From NCBI GenBank assembly GCA_963710495.1, contig CAVQAI010000012.1, positions 496,001-560,000 on the forward strand: a DNA stretch of 64,000 bases, read 5' to 3'. The notes below the pieces were generated by a model. It did not search any database and was not told the origin of the DNA. It saw only the letters and a program-made list of their open reading frames with translations. Both the position numbers and the translations under genes were made by a program. Position 1 is the first letter of the stretch. The number at the start of each line of letters is the position of its first letter. Shown here piece by piece: positions 43,163 to 52,009 of this stretch. Source of the DNA: Bog-756 sp963710495 (lineage in GTDB: Bacteria > Actinomycetota > Acidimicrobiia > Acidimicrobiales > RAAP-2).

Positions 43163-45577
43163 GTGACCGGGGGCCCGCTGAACTCACTTGCTGGCGTGCG
43201 GGTGCTCGACCTCTCCGATGATCTGGCCGGGTCGTACTGCACGAAGGTGCTCGCCGACGCCGGCGCCGAAGTTCTGAAGGTTGAGCCGCCCTGGGGCCAT
43301 CCGCTGAGGCACTGGTCCCGAACAGGGTCACTGGGTCGAGATGGCGACCAGGACGGCGTTCTGTTCCGTTTCCTCGCCGCCGGGCAGCGCAGCGTCGTGG
43401 CTGACCTCGACGACAGCGCCGACCACGGTCGGGTGGTCGAATTGCTGGCGACGAGCGACATCGTGGTCACCAGCTCACTGGCCGAGCAATTGGATGCCCG
43501 AGGTCTCAGCTTCGCGGATGTCCATGAGATGAACCACGAACTCACCGCTGTGTCTCTTACGCCCTTCGGCCTCACGGGCCCTCGTAGCGGACAGTCGGCG
43601 AACGACTTCCTCCTTCAGGCCTTGTCCGGCTCGTTACACAACCACGGTTCCTTGCGTGGCGAACCGCTGGCCGTCGGCGGCGGCCTCGGCGAATGGATCG
43701 CCGGCGCCTACGGTGCAGCGGGCGCTCTGGCGGCGCGTGCCCGCCTTGATCGCACTGGCGACGGTGAGCTGATCGATGTGTCGACCCTCGAAGCGCTGGC
43801 GGTGACGCTCGTGTGTTACCCATCGGTGGCCGCTTCAGTTCCCGGGGGCGTCCGCCGGCGGGCGACGGTCGAAATGGTTCCGGGCATCGAACCCTGTAAG
43901 GACGGATTTGTCGGGCTGACGACCCTTACCGCGCAGCAGTGGCACGACTTCCTGGCGATGATCGACCGCTCTGATCTCATCGAAAACGCCAAGCTCGACA
44001 GCACCCGCGCCCGCGTAAGCCGCGAGGATGAGTTGCGCCCCGTCATCGACGCGTGGACTGAGCAGCACCAGGTTGCAGAGATCATCGAACGGGCAGCCAT
44101 GTTCCGCGTGCCCGCGGCCCCAGTCCTCAATGGCGCTACGTTGCCGCAATTCGAGCCGCTCGTCGATCGCGGACTCTTCACCAGCAACCCCCGGGGCGGG
44201 TTCTCGCACCCGCGCCCCGCGTTCCTCAGCACGGCAACGGAGCCTCGCCCAGTGGCTCCCGCTCCGAGCGTGGGTGAGCATGCGGCGACGCCCTTCCGTT
44301 CGGGTCGCACGGCGTCGCCGAGAAGTCGGTCGAGAAGTCGTATTGGGGAAGACGAATGCCTACCGCTCGAAGGTGTCAGGGTTCTGGATCTCACCGCGTT
44401 CTGGGCCGGTCCAGCCGCGACCCAGTACCTCGCCACCCTCGGCGCAGACGTGATCAAGGTCGAGTCCATCCAGCGCCCCGACTCGATGCGATTCAATGTC
44501 AGCGTCTCCCCAAAGACCGACCAATGGTGGGAACAGGGGTACCTGTTCCTCTCAGCCAACCTGAACAAGCGCGGTATCACGCTCAACCTCGGCGATAACC
44601 GGGGCCGCGAGCTGTTCCTCCAGCTTGCCGCTCAGTCAGACGTCGTCGTCGAGAACTTCACACCTCGCGTTATGAAAAACTTCAAGCTCACCTACGACGT
44701 CATCCGGGAGGTCCGCCCCGACGTCGTGATGCTCAGCATGCCCGGGTGGGGCCTGGCGGGACCGTGGCGCGACCGGCCGGGTTTCGCGACAACGATGGAG
44801 CAGGCCTCCGGCATGGCCTTCGTCACCGGCTACAACGGCGGGCCGCCAATGGCGCCCGGCATGTGCGACCCACTTGCCGGCGTCCATGGGGCGTTCGCGG
44901 TCCTTGCTGCATTGGAGGAGCGCCGGGAGACGGGTCGCGGCCAGCACATCGAGGCGCCGATGATCGACCTGGCCGTGAACGTCTCAGCCGAGCAGATCTT
45001 CGAGTTCGAGGCCTACGGCGAGCTGATGACCCGTACGGGTAATCGTTGCCTGCAGGCTGCGCCCCAGGGAGTGTACGCATGTGCCGGGACCGACGAGTGG
45101 CTCGCACTGTCGGTGACCACCGAGGAGCAGTGGAAGGCACTGTGCGAGGCCATCGGCGCCCGATCGTGGGCCGCTGATCCGGAACTTGCGACCCTTGACC
45201 AACGGCATGCGGCGCACGATCGGATCGACGCGGAGATCGGAGCGTGGTGCGTGCATCTGGAGCTGGCTACTGCCCTCGACGCGCTCCGGGCTGCCGGGGC
45301 TCAGCCGGTCGTCCCCGCCTACGCCATCGACGAGGACCACCAGATGCAGGCCCGCGGCTTTTGGGAACCGGTGACTCATCCCGTCGTCGGCGAGCACCGC
45401 TTTCCCGGATGGCCGATGCGCCTCTCGGGTGGTCCGGGGGGCTGGTATCGGTCGCCGGCGCCGCTCCTCGGGCAGCACAACGAGGATGTGCTTACCGGTT
45501 TGCTCGGCGTCCCGCCCGACGAGATCGCTGATCTGCAACGGGCGGCCGTGATCGGTGAACGTCCCCTCGGCCTCTGA
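43163..45577 (+). CDS. Double-domain CaiB/BaiF (family III) CoA-transferase
   Basis: The protein has 804 aa, two complete family III CoA-transferase modules in one chain. Module 1 (about 1-390) opens LAGVRVLDLSDDLAGSY, KVEPPWGHP; module 2 (about 398-800) opens LEGVRVLDLTAFWAGPAAT, KVESIQRPD. The catalytic-Asp loop reads GELIDVSTLEA in module 1 (Glu at the usual Asp position) and GQHIEAPMIDLAV in module 2 (Asp retained), so only module 2 may form the acyl anhydride. It moves CoA from a donor thioester to the carboxylic acid substrate. Starts seven bases after operator copy C and is divergent from the Rieske-P450 gene. Confidence 0.92.
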   Translation: MTGGPLNSLAGVRVLDLSDDLAGSYCTKVLADAGAEVLKVEPPWGHPLRHWSRTGSLGRDGDQDGVLFRFLAAGQRSVVADLDDSADHGRVVELLATSDIVVTSSLAEQLDARGLSFADVHEMNHELTAVSLTPFGLTGPRSGQSANDFLLQALSGSLHNHGSLRGEPLAVGGGLGEWIAGAYGAAGALAARARLDRTGDGELIDVSTLEALAVTLVCYPSVAASVPGGVRRRATVEMVPGIEPCKDGFVGLTTLTAQQWHDFLAMIDRSDLIENAKLDSTRARVSREDELRPVIDAWTEQHQVAEIIERAAMFRVPAAPVLNGATLPQFEPLVDRGLFTSNPRGGFSHPRPAFLSTATEPRPVAPAPSVGEHAATPFRSGRTASPRSRSRSRIGEDECLPLEGVRVLDLTAFWAGPAATQYLATLGADVIKVESIQRPDSMRFNVSVSPKTDQWWEQGYLFLSANLNKRGITLNLGDNRGRELFLQLAAQSDVVVENFTPRVMKNFKLTYDVIREVRPDVVMLSMPGWGLAGPWRDRPGFATTMEQASGMAFVTGYNGGPPMAPGMCDPLAGVHGAFAVLAALEERRETGRGQHIEAPMIDLAVNVSAEQIFEFEAYGELMTRTGNRCLQAAPQGVYACAGTDEWLALSVTTEEQWKALCEAIGARSWAADPELATLDQRHAAHDRIDAEIGAWCVHLELATALDALRAAGAQPVVPAYAIDEDHQMQARGFWEPVTHPVVGEHRFPGWPMRLSGGPGGWYRSPAPLLGQHNEDVLTGLLGVPPDEIADLQRAAVIGERPLGL

Positions 45578-45612
45578 CCGCCAGGCACAAATGACGGTGT
45601 CATCGACGCTGC

Positions 45613-45903
45613 AGGTGCTTTGTCGCCGAGCGCGGCATCCACACCTACGTCCTGCACCCCGGCGTGGTCGCCTCGGAGATCTGGCGCAACGTCCCTCGGC
45701 CCATGCGCTTCGTCATGACCCGCTTCATGAAGTCGCCGGAGGATGGAGCGCGTACCAGCGTCTACTGCGCCAGCTCGCCGGACGTCGCCGACGACACCGG
45801 GCGGTACTACACCGACTGCGCCGTGAAGGAGCCCGACGCGGCAGCCACCCCCGAGCTGGCGGCGGAGCTGTGGCGCCGCAGTGAGGAATGGGTCGCGGTC
45901 TAA
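45613..45903 (+). pseudogene. C-terminal fragment of an SDR (retinol dehydrogenase-like)
   Basis: From about 45618 the frame reads FVAERGIHTYVLHPGVVASE, IWRNVPRPMRFVMTRFMKSP and ends EELWRRSEEW-type sequence, which is the last 90 residues of a retinol dehydrogenase-like SDR (LHPGVVxSEIWR is diagnostic). The Rossmann half with the glycine motif and YxxxK is absent, and upstream lies the end of the CoA-transferase gene. A remnant left by recombination. Bases 45904-46154 hold no recognisable gene. Confidence 0.7.
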
Positions 45904-46154
45904 CCCTCCGACACAGAACGGCTTCATCTGTGGGAGCTGCGACGTCGGATTCGAGCAGTCCGTGAGCGCCCCCGTACGCCGGGTGGGTGAGACAGTTCCG
46001 ACGAACCGGAGAGAATCGCAGAGTGAAGACCCTTTCGGCCGCGTGGCCTTCGAGTTCGGCCCGGTCTCGTCTTGACTACAAAGGTGGAACTCTTCGCTCC
46101 ATACCGAGGTACGGTTGACGCGGCCTGAAGACGTGCGCCTGGCTACGGAATATT

Positions 46155-46165
46155 GGGGGGGGGGG
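46155..46165 (+). other. Run of eleven G bases at the translation start of the next gene
   Basis: G11 lies six bases before the ATG at 46172, where a ribosome binding site should be. Such tracts change length by slippage, so the distance and strength of the ribosome site could vary between cells. Confidence 0.6.
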
Positions 46166-46171
46166 TATTGA

Positions 46172-47632
46172 ATGACACACTCTTTACGCGGGGCATGCCG
46201 AGCCGCCCTGACTGCGTTGGCTATGACACTTGGAGTAACGGGTGCAGGATGCGCCGGTCAGAATTCGATCGTGTCGGCGCCAGCCTCTGGGGAGACCTCG
46301 ACCCAAGGCGACGCACCCCATGGCGGACAACCAGCTCAGCTCAGCGGCCCCATCGAGCCCGCTGACGCCGCGTATCTAATCGCCGGAGCCTGGGGACGCT
46401 CCCTCAAGGCCGCCGGTTATGAGCAGCGCGAGTATTTCGCCTCGGGGACGGCGTATTCCTACCAGGCGACCGGACCCGAGAACAACGCTGGAACGTGGAA
46501 GGTCGCTCCCGCTACCAGCGCGCTTTATCGCACTCGAATCGTGGTGCGCATGCCGACAAATCCATCGCGGTTCAACGGGACAGTGGTCGTGGAATGGCTA
46601 AACGTCAGCGGAGGCGGGGATGGCGCTGTCGACTCGGTGTACTTGTCACCAGAGTTGGAAAGAGCGGGGTTTGCCTGGGTGGGCGTCTCAGCGCAGCAGG
46701 TGGGAATCGACAACCTGCGCCAAAAGGATCCGGCGCGCTATGGCTCACTGATGGATCCAGGGGACCAGTACTCCTACGACATCTACACCCAAGCCGCCCG
46801 AGCCCTGCTCGTCGGTGGCCACGCGAACCCCCTGGCCCCACTACACCCCAAGCGGCTGTTGGCGGTGGGTGAGTCCCAGTCGGCCCTCTACCTGACCACC
46901 TACATCGACGCCATTCAGCCCCTCTACCATGTGTTCGATGGCTTCTTAGTGCACAGTAGGGCCGGGGGAGCAGTGGGGATCCCCGGTGCATCACCGAGCG
47001 GCAGCTTCGGTGGCGACGTTCACATCCGCACCGACATCGGCGTCCCGGTGCTCATGATGATCACCGAAACAGATGAGACTTTCGGCGGGTACTACCAGGC
47101 TCGTCAGCCCGACACGCGCTTCATCAGGCTTTGGGACGTCGCCGGCGCCTCTCACGCAGATTCCTACATCGTCACGCCTGAGGAGCTCAAATCTCTTGGC
47201 TGCACCTCGGTCGACGAGGCACCAAGTCATTTCATCTTTGAAGCCGCCCTCTCCGCGATCAATACCTGGATGGTCACCGGTTCGCCGCCGCCGCCGGCGC
47301 CTCGTATGAAGATCCACGTTGTTGACGGCACGCCTACGGTGCAGACCGACACCAGCGGAACGGCGATCGGTGGCATCCAGGGTCCGTGGGAACGGGTGCC
47401 GATTGCGGCCTATTCGAACACCACGCCCCCTGGATCGGCCGGTTTCTGCGACCTGTTCGGGTCAACTCGTCCCTTTAGCGAAGCGCAGCTCAAATCCCTG
47501 TATGGGACCAAGTCGTCTTACCCGAAGGCATACACGACGGCGACGGACGAGGACATCAAGGCGGGCTACATCCTCCCGGCCGACAAGGCTCAAGTGCTCG
47601 CCTTCGCCTCTAACGGCTGGGGCGTTGGCTGA
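46172..47632 (+). CDS. Lipoprotein alpha/beta-hydrolase domain protein
   Basis: The protein has 486 aa. The N-terminus MTHSLRGACRAALTALAM leads to the lipobox VTGAGC, so it is exported and lipid-anchored outside the membrane. The mature part has RFNGTVVVEWLNVSGGGDG, LAVGESQSALYLTTY (nucleophile elbow GxSxS), MMITETDETF and DVAGASHADSY (likely catalytic His), matching the alpha/beta-hydrolase family PF20091. It probably cleaves esters. The only upstream element of note is the G11 tract. The gene stands alone; the SDR remnant precedes it. Confidence 0.83.
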   Translation: MTHSLRGACRAALTALAMTLGVTGAGCAGQNSIVSAPASGETSTQGDAPHGGQPAQLSGPIEPADAAYLIAGAWGRSLKAAGYEQREYFASGTAYSYQATGPENNAGTWKVAPATSALYRTRIVVRMPTNPSRFNGTVVVEWLNVSGGGDGAVDSVYLSPELERAGFAWVGVSAQQVGIDNLRQKDPARYGSLMDPGDQYSYDIYTQAARALLVGGHANPLAPLHPKRLLAVGESQSALYLTTYIDAIQPLYHVFDGFLVHSRAGGAVGIPGASPSGSFGGDVHIRTDIGVPVLMMITETDETFGGYYQARQPDTRFIRLWDVAGASHADSYIVTPEELKSLGCTSVDEAPSHFIFEAALSAINTWMVTGSPPPPAPRMKIHVVDGTPTVQTDTSGTAIGGIQGPWERVPIAAYSNTTPPGSAGFCDLFGSTRPFSEAQLKSLYGTKSSYPKAYTTATDEDIKAGYILPADKAQVLAFASNGWGVG

Positions 47633-48124
47633 TAGCCAGGCCATAACGGGGTTTCCCTAGGCTTTCCGTACGCTGCTGACACTGCTCCCGAACACCGGGT
47701 CAGCGGCGGTTATTGCCTGCCCCGCAACAACACATGCCGGACACCCGTCCCTACGCCGGTGTCCCGCAAATCCGCCACGCACGCGGGCCGCCACAGCGGT
47801 CAGGGGTTGAGTTCGCCCCGCAGAACCTGCTTGAGCAGCCCATGCTGAGCTGAGCGAACAACCGACTGATTGGTCACCAAGGCACAAGCGATCGTGAGGT
47901 GGCAAAAGATTCCACCACTGGGCCGATGGCAACGCCCCTAGAAGACGGTTCGGACTAGCGAGTGACTCGAACGCTTTAGTAGGCACGAGCGAAAGAGTGG
48001 CCGTGCGGGTTGGGGTGGACCACCGTCCTAATCACCGGCTGCATGGGACACCTTCCGGCTAGGTCCGCGGACAACTGCTTGCTGGCGCGAACGGAGTTGC
48101 CTGCACGGATGCCATGTGACACGC
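47633..48124. other. Gene-free stretch before the tRNA-linked repeat
   Basis: About 490 bases with no ORF that resembles a known protein. A minus-strand ORF at 47657-47986 has no recognisable features and an unlikely composition. Confidence 0.45.
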
Positions 48125-48217
48125 AGGGGGTTCGAACATCGGCAGTTGCCTTGGTTGGCAAATGCCAATGAAATACTGCCTCTGACCAGGGAAAAGGTTG
48201 TCATTCCGACAACACCG
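48125..48217. repeat. Dispersed repeat, copy 4, fused to the 3' end of tRNA-Ala
   Basis: AGGGGGTTCGAACATC (48125-48140) is the left inverted arm; then follow CTGACCAGGGAAAA and the hairpin GTTGTC-ATTCC-GACAAC (48197-48213), as in copy 2. Where copies 2 and 3 have core 1, this copy has the real tRNA-Ala 3' end. It therefore looks like the parent of the family. Confidence 0.82.
48192..48213 (-). terminator. Terminator of the tRNA-Ala gene
   Basis: On the minus strand GTTGTC-GGAAT-GACAAC followed by CTTTTC forms a hairpin with a short T-run, four bases beyond the tRNA 3' end. Confidence 0.75.
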
Positions 48218-48291
48218 TGGAGATGACGGGACTCGAACCCGTGACCCCCTGCTTGCAAAGCAGGTGCTCTAGCCAACTGAGCTACATCCCC
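48218..48291 (-). tRNA. tRNA-Ala (anticodon TGC)
   Basis: 74 nt folding into a full cloverleaf: acceptor GGGGATG/CATCTCC with discriminator A, D-arm GCTC/GAGC, anticodon stem CCTGC/GCAGG with loop TTTGCAA (anticodon TGC), T-arm ACGGG-TTCGAGT-CCCGT. The G3-U70 wobble pair, the alanine identity signal, is present. The 3' CCA is not encoded. Confidence 0.97.
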
Positions 48292-48323
48292 GAGGAACGT
48301 GCTGATGAACCGCGGTTATGAGA

Positions 48324-51300
48324 TTAGTTGCTCATCGATTCGAGAGCGTTTCTCGCCCGCCGCTCCACGTTCCCATACCCATGTTCCGCGGCTGTGGCGT
48401 GTGCCTTGGTGAGAAGGTCCCGAGCGGTCTCGGCGTCGCCGGGTGCGTCCCGTTTTGCGAGCATCAGTCCCCAGCGGAGATCTGTCCGGGCAGCGAAGAA
48501 CTTGGCCCCGGCCCGGTCGTTGACCGCAGCGGCGTGGGCGAAATAGCTGTCTGCCTCGCCGTAGCGGCCGAGAACAGTGGCGAGACCACCGAGGTAATGG
48601 CTGACTGGGCCCTCGGCCCCGGCCATGCCAATAGTGGCGAACTGATCGGCCCAGGGAACGAGCAATTCGAACAGCGGGCGCGCGTACTTTGGGTCTTGAA
48701 CTTCGATGGCCGCGTCGGCGTACTCAACCACTGCGGTAAGCCAGGCATTGTCCAGGGGAAGCTCGAAGTCGGTGGTCGCGAGCTCCTCCAAGAGGCGACC
48801 GGCATCCTCGATGCGATCCGTTTCTGCGTGGGCAAGAGCTAGTACCGCAGTTAGCGCCCGGCCCACAGTGGGAGCGTCGGCTGCCATCTGCTCCAAGAGT
48901 GATGCCAGTTGATCCAAGGTCCCGCGTCGTTGGTTCACGCCGATGAGATGGATACCGAAGAAGAGGGAGGCGTCTGCCTGTCCGCCGTCGGTACCGATCT
49001 CGAGGGCTTCGGTGGCCAACTCTTCGGCCCGGTCGGTATCCCCGGCAATCAACGCGCGCGCGGCACGATACGCGGTGTTGCTCCAACTCAACATCGGCTG
49101 GTCGAGTCGCTCGGCCAGCGACGCGATGATGTCGAGGCAGCGATCCATTTCGTCGATGTCGCTGGCCTGGGAAGCAACATACGCGCGCCAGAAGACGGCA
49201 AAGAAGAGCAACACCGGGTCGCCCACCCGTTCGGCGCGAGCCAAGCCGTCGGCCGTTCGGGTCAGGGATTGCTCGTGCAGAGAGGGCACGAGTAGGGGGG
49301 CAAAAAGGTTGTTGAGCACGCGCACGATGAGGGCGTCGTCACCGCTCGACTCCGCGATGGCCACGGCTTCGTCCGCCAGGGCCTGGCGACGTTCGAGAGG
49401 GCTCCCGTAGGCGAGTTCCGAACACAAGGTAGAAAGCACGAGCGCCCTGGCAATGTGGTCGGCCGGAAGCCGATCGAGGGCTACTTCCAAGACCTCGACC
49501 CTCTCGGTGTCAATGACACCGGCGGCACTGAACCAACCCCGGTTGTTGGCCAGGGCAGCAGCCACCAGGCGATCGGTGTCATCAAGAGCAGCAGCCCGGC
49601 GAGCCGCATCGAGCAAGGTCTCGCGATAGCTCGGGTCGCCGGTCTGGCGCTGGGCAGTACCGAGCCCGATGGCGAGGTCAAGTCCGAGGACGGGGAGGTG
49701 GTCGTGGTCGTCGGTCTGGGCGTAGAGGTCGAGGGCCTGGGTGTAATGGCTCAGCGCGTCGGCCGGCGCGAGGGCACCGAGGGCGCTGTCGCCTGCCTGT
49801 CGCAAATAGCCAACGGCCTTCGTACGGGCGGTCGGTTGTGTTGCGTTGACCCAGTGGTGGGCCAGTTCACCGACGCGAGGACCGGGGCGTGTTCCGCAGA
49901 GGTCTTCTAAGGCCTCAGCCACCTGCTGGTGTACCCGCGCCCGGCGGTTCGGCCCCAGGTCCTCGTACAAGGTGTGTTGGATGAGGGCATGGGCGAAGTG
50001 GTAACGGCCGGAGACGTCCGCCGGTTCGCGAACCAGGGCTGCTGCGGCAGCCGCCTCTAGGATGTCCAGAAGTTGGTCGTCGGTGATTCTCGTGGCGAGG
50101 GTCAGAACATCGAGGTCGAAGTCACGCCCGATCACTGCGGCGGTCGAGAGCACCCGTCCAGCTTCGGGGCCGAGACGTCCGACCCTGGCACCGACGACCT
50201 CCCGCACGCTGTCCGGCAGTGCCACCTGGTCGAGCGAGCCGTCGGCAACCCACCTGCCCGTGGCGTTTTGGTAGATCGCCCCGGTCTCGGTGAGGTTGCG
50301 CAGCACCTCACTCACGAAGAAGGGGTTGCCGTCGGTTTCGCGGTAGACGACGTGGGCGAGGTCGAAGGCTGCGTCTTCCAGCCTGTACCCCGCGATCGCC
50401 TCCATCAGGGCGACCACCCCGGCATCGTCCAAGCCGGTCAGCTCGATCCGAACTACTTGAACTTCGCGACGAAGCGCGGCCAGTGCGTCGACCAACGCGC
50501 TGGACCGCGACAGTTCGTTGTCCCGATACGTGCCGAGGATGAGCACCCGCCCGACCTGCTCTGAGGCCGCCAGGTGGCGGAGCAGCAACAGGCTCCCTTT
50601 GTCGGCCCATTGCAGGTCGTCGAGGACCAGGACCACCGGTTGCTGTTCGGACGCCTGGGCCAGCAACCCCACTGCCGCGGCGAAGGCCAGGAACCGCTCG
50701 GTGTCGGAGTCGGTGGCTTTGGACGGCGGCAGGTCGGGGATTCTGCTGAGGAGAGCCGGGACGAGCCGGGCCAGCTCTGAGCCGTGAGCTTCGACGTGCG
50801 CTCGGAGCTGCTCCTCGGCCGCGTGGGTGACGTAGTGAGCGAGGGCTTCCGCGAAGACCCCGTAGGGGATGGCCAGTTCCTCTTCGGAGTGCCCGAACAA
50901 GACGATCGATCCGGCATTGAAGGCAGTGCGCGCTGCCTCTGCTACCAGAGTGGTCTTGCCGAGTCCCGCCTCTCCGGCGACGAGGATGATCTCACGGCCC
51001 TCACCGCCAGTGACTCGATTGGCGACTTCGGCGATCGTCGCCAACTCGGCCTCCCGGCCGACTATGCCGGCACCGGGCCGAAGGCTTAGTCGTCCCGGTA
51101 GAGGGACGGTGCCACCTAGGGCGACCGCGCCAAGTGACTCCCAGAGCACTTCGACGGCCTGGACCGGATCGGGAAGGCCTTTCAGGGTTACCTCGCCGAC
51201 CGAACGGCACTCATGGCGGCTGCGTCGGCCGGCGTTGGCTCGAACGAGATCCGCGGCAAGGATCTGCCCACCATCGGCCTTCGCGCACAGCCGGGCCGCC

Positions 51301-51653
51301 TCGATGACCGGGTCGCCGAAGTAGTCGTCGGCCTCCTTGGTCGCTTCGCCCCCGCTGAGGCCCACGCGCAGCCCCAGAGGCTGGTCCAAATGGCGGTTGT
51401 CCCGGTCCACGCCTTGTTGCATGGCCACCGCGCAGGACAGAGCCGCCGAGGCCGTCGGGAAGACCACCATGACCCCGTCACCCAGGTTCTTGATCTCGGT
51501 GCCGCCCGTCTCGGCGATGGCTTGGCGCAGGATCGAGAAGTGGCCCCGTCGGACCTCGTCACTGGCCTCCGGGGACATGGAGGAGGACAGCTCGGTGGAG
51601 CCGACGAGATCGGTGAAGAGGACCGTGATGTTCTCGGTAATGTCCAACAGCAC
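48324..51653 (-). CDS. Class III adenylate/guanylate cyclase domain + AAA ATPase + TPR-like regulator
   Basis: The protein has 1109 aa. Residues 1-170: cyclase homology domain with VLFTDLVGSTEL and GDGVMVVFPTA (both metal-binding Asp present). About 195-480: STAND/AAA_16 ATPase with Walker A VAGEAGLGKTTL and Walker B VLVLDDLQWAD. From about 600 to the end: helical repeats (TPR-like) rich in Ala and Leu. Such proteins are common in actinobacteria and are thought to be signal-controlled cyclases or regulators; no LuxR DNA-binding domain is seen at the C-terminus. GTG 51653 places the cyclase motif 12 residues from the start. The gene ends 32 bases from the tRNA gene. Confidence 0.87.
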   Translation of the reverse strand: MLLDITENITVLFTDLVGSTELSSSMSPEASDEVRRGHFSILRQAIAETGGTEIKNLGDGVMVVFPTASAALSCAVAMQQGVDRDNRHLDQPLGLRVGLSGGEATKEADDYFGDPVIEAARLCAKADGGQILAADLVRANAGRRSRHECRSVGEVTLKGLPDPVQAVEVLWESLGAVALGGTVPLPGRLSLRPGAGIVGREAELATIAEVANRVTGGEGREIILVAGEAGLGKTTLVAEAARTAFNAGSIVLFGHSEEELAIPYGVFAEALAHYVTHAAEEQLRAHVEAHGSELARLVPALLSRIPDLPPSKATDSDTERFLAFAAAVGLLAQASEQQPVVLVLDDLQWADKGSLLLLRHLAASEQVGRVLILGTYRDNELSRSSALVDALAALRREVQVVRIELTGLDDAGVVALMEAIAGYRLEDAAFDLAHVVYRETDGNPFFVSEVLRNLTETGAIYQNATGRWVADGSLDQVALPDSVREVVGARVGRLGPEAGRVLSTAAVIGRDFDLDVLTLATRITDDQLLDILEAAAAAALVREPADVSGRYHFAHALIQHTLYEDLGPNRRARVHQQVAEALEDLCGTRPGPRVGELAHHWVNATQPTARTKAVGYLRQAGDSALGALAPADALSHYTQALDLYAQTDDHDHLPVLGLDLAIGLGTAQRQTGDPSYRETLLDAARRAAALDDTDRLVAAALANNRGWFSAAGVIDTERVEVLEVALDRLPADHIARALVLSTLCSELAYGSPLERRQALADEAVAIAESSGDDALIVRVLNNLFAPLLVPSLHEQSLTRTADGLARAERVGDPVLLFFAVFWRAYVASQASDIDEMDRCLDIIASLAERLDQPMLSWSNTAYRAARALIAGDTDRAEELATEALEIGTDGGQADASLFFGIHLIGVNQRRGTLDQLASLLEQMAADAPTVGRALTAVLALAHAETDRIEDAGRLLEELATTDFELPLDNAWLTAVVEYADAAIEVQDPKYARPLFELLVPWADQFATIGMAGAEGPVSHYLGGLATVLGRYGEADSYFAHAAAVNDRAGAKFFAARTDLRWGLMLAKRDAPGDAETARDLLTKAHATAAEHGYGNVERRARNALESMSN

Positions 51654-52009
51654 CCCACGCCTTTCGGAGGTCAGAGTAGGCGAGAGTCAGTGAATGTCGC
51701 GCCGTTTTCCACCGCGGACAACTTCCTCCCAACGATGCCGTCCGGCCTCGGCATTCACCTTCGAGCACTGCCCACTGCTCGGGTGTTGCAGAGCAGGTAC
51801 CGGCACGCAGCGGTCCTTTTTCGGGGCGCCGGGGTGGTGCCCGGCACGACGGCGGCACCGCACACCCTGTCTCCCCAGGTCAGGGCTGGTGGCGACCCCG
51901 ATCGATCCGGTAACGTGACGAAGAGCAGCCTGGACCAACCTTGCCGAAGGCTTTTTCAGTCCGCACCAAGAGGCAGCGGGCGGTCGACGTGAACGTGAAT
52001 GGAGAGCAC
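51654..52009. other. Intergenic region
   Basis: About 355 bases between the divergent cyclase-ATPase and the small alpha-helical protein gene. It should hold both promoters, but no clear -35/-10 pair or repeat stands out. Confidence 0.4.

Noticed and set aside
45976..46010. Another copy of the catabolic operator (GTGAGACAGTTCCGACGA)
   Set aside because: Only the first half matches, and it is 160 bases from the next gene; too weak to call.
47657..47986. Possible gene on the minus strand
   Set aside because: No recognised domain, no ribosome site and no neighbours in an operon; kept only as part of a gene-free stretch.
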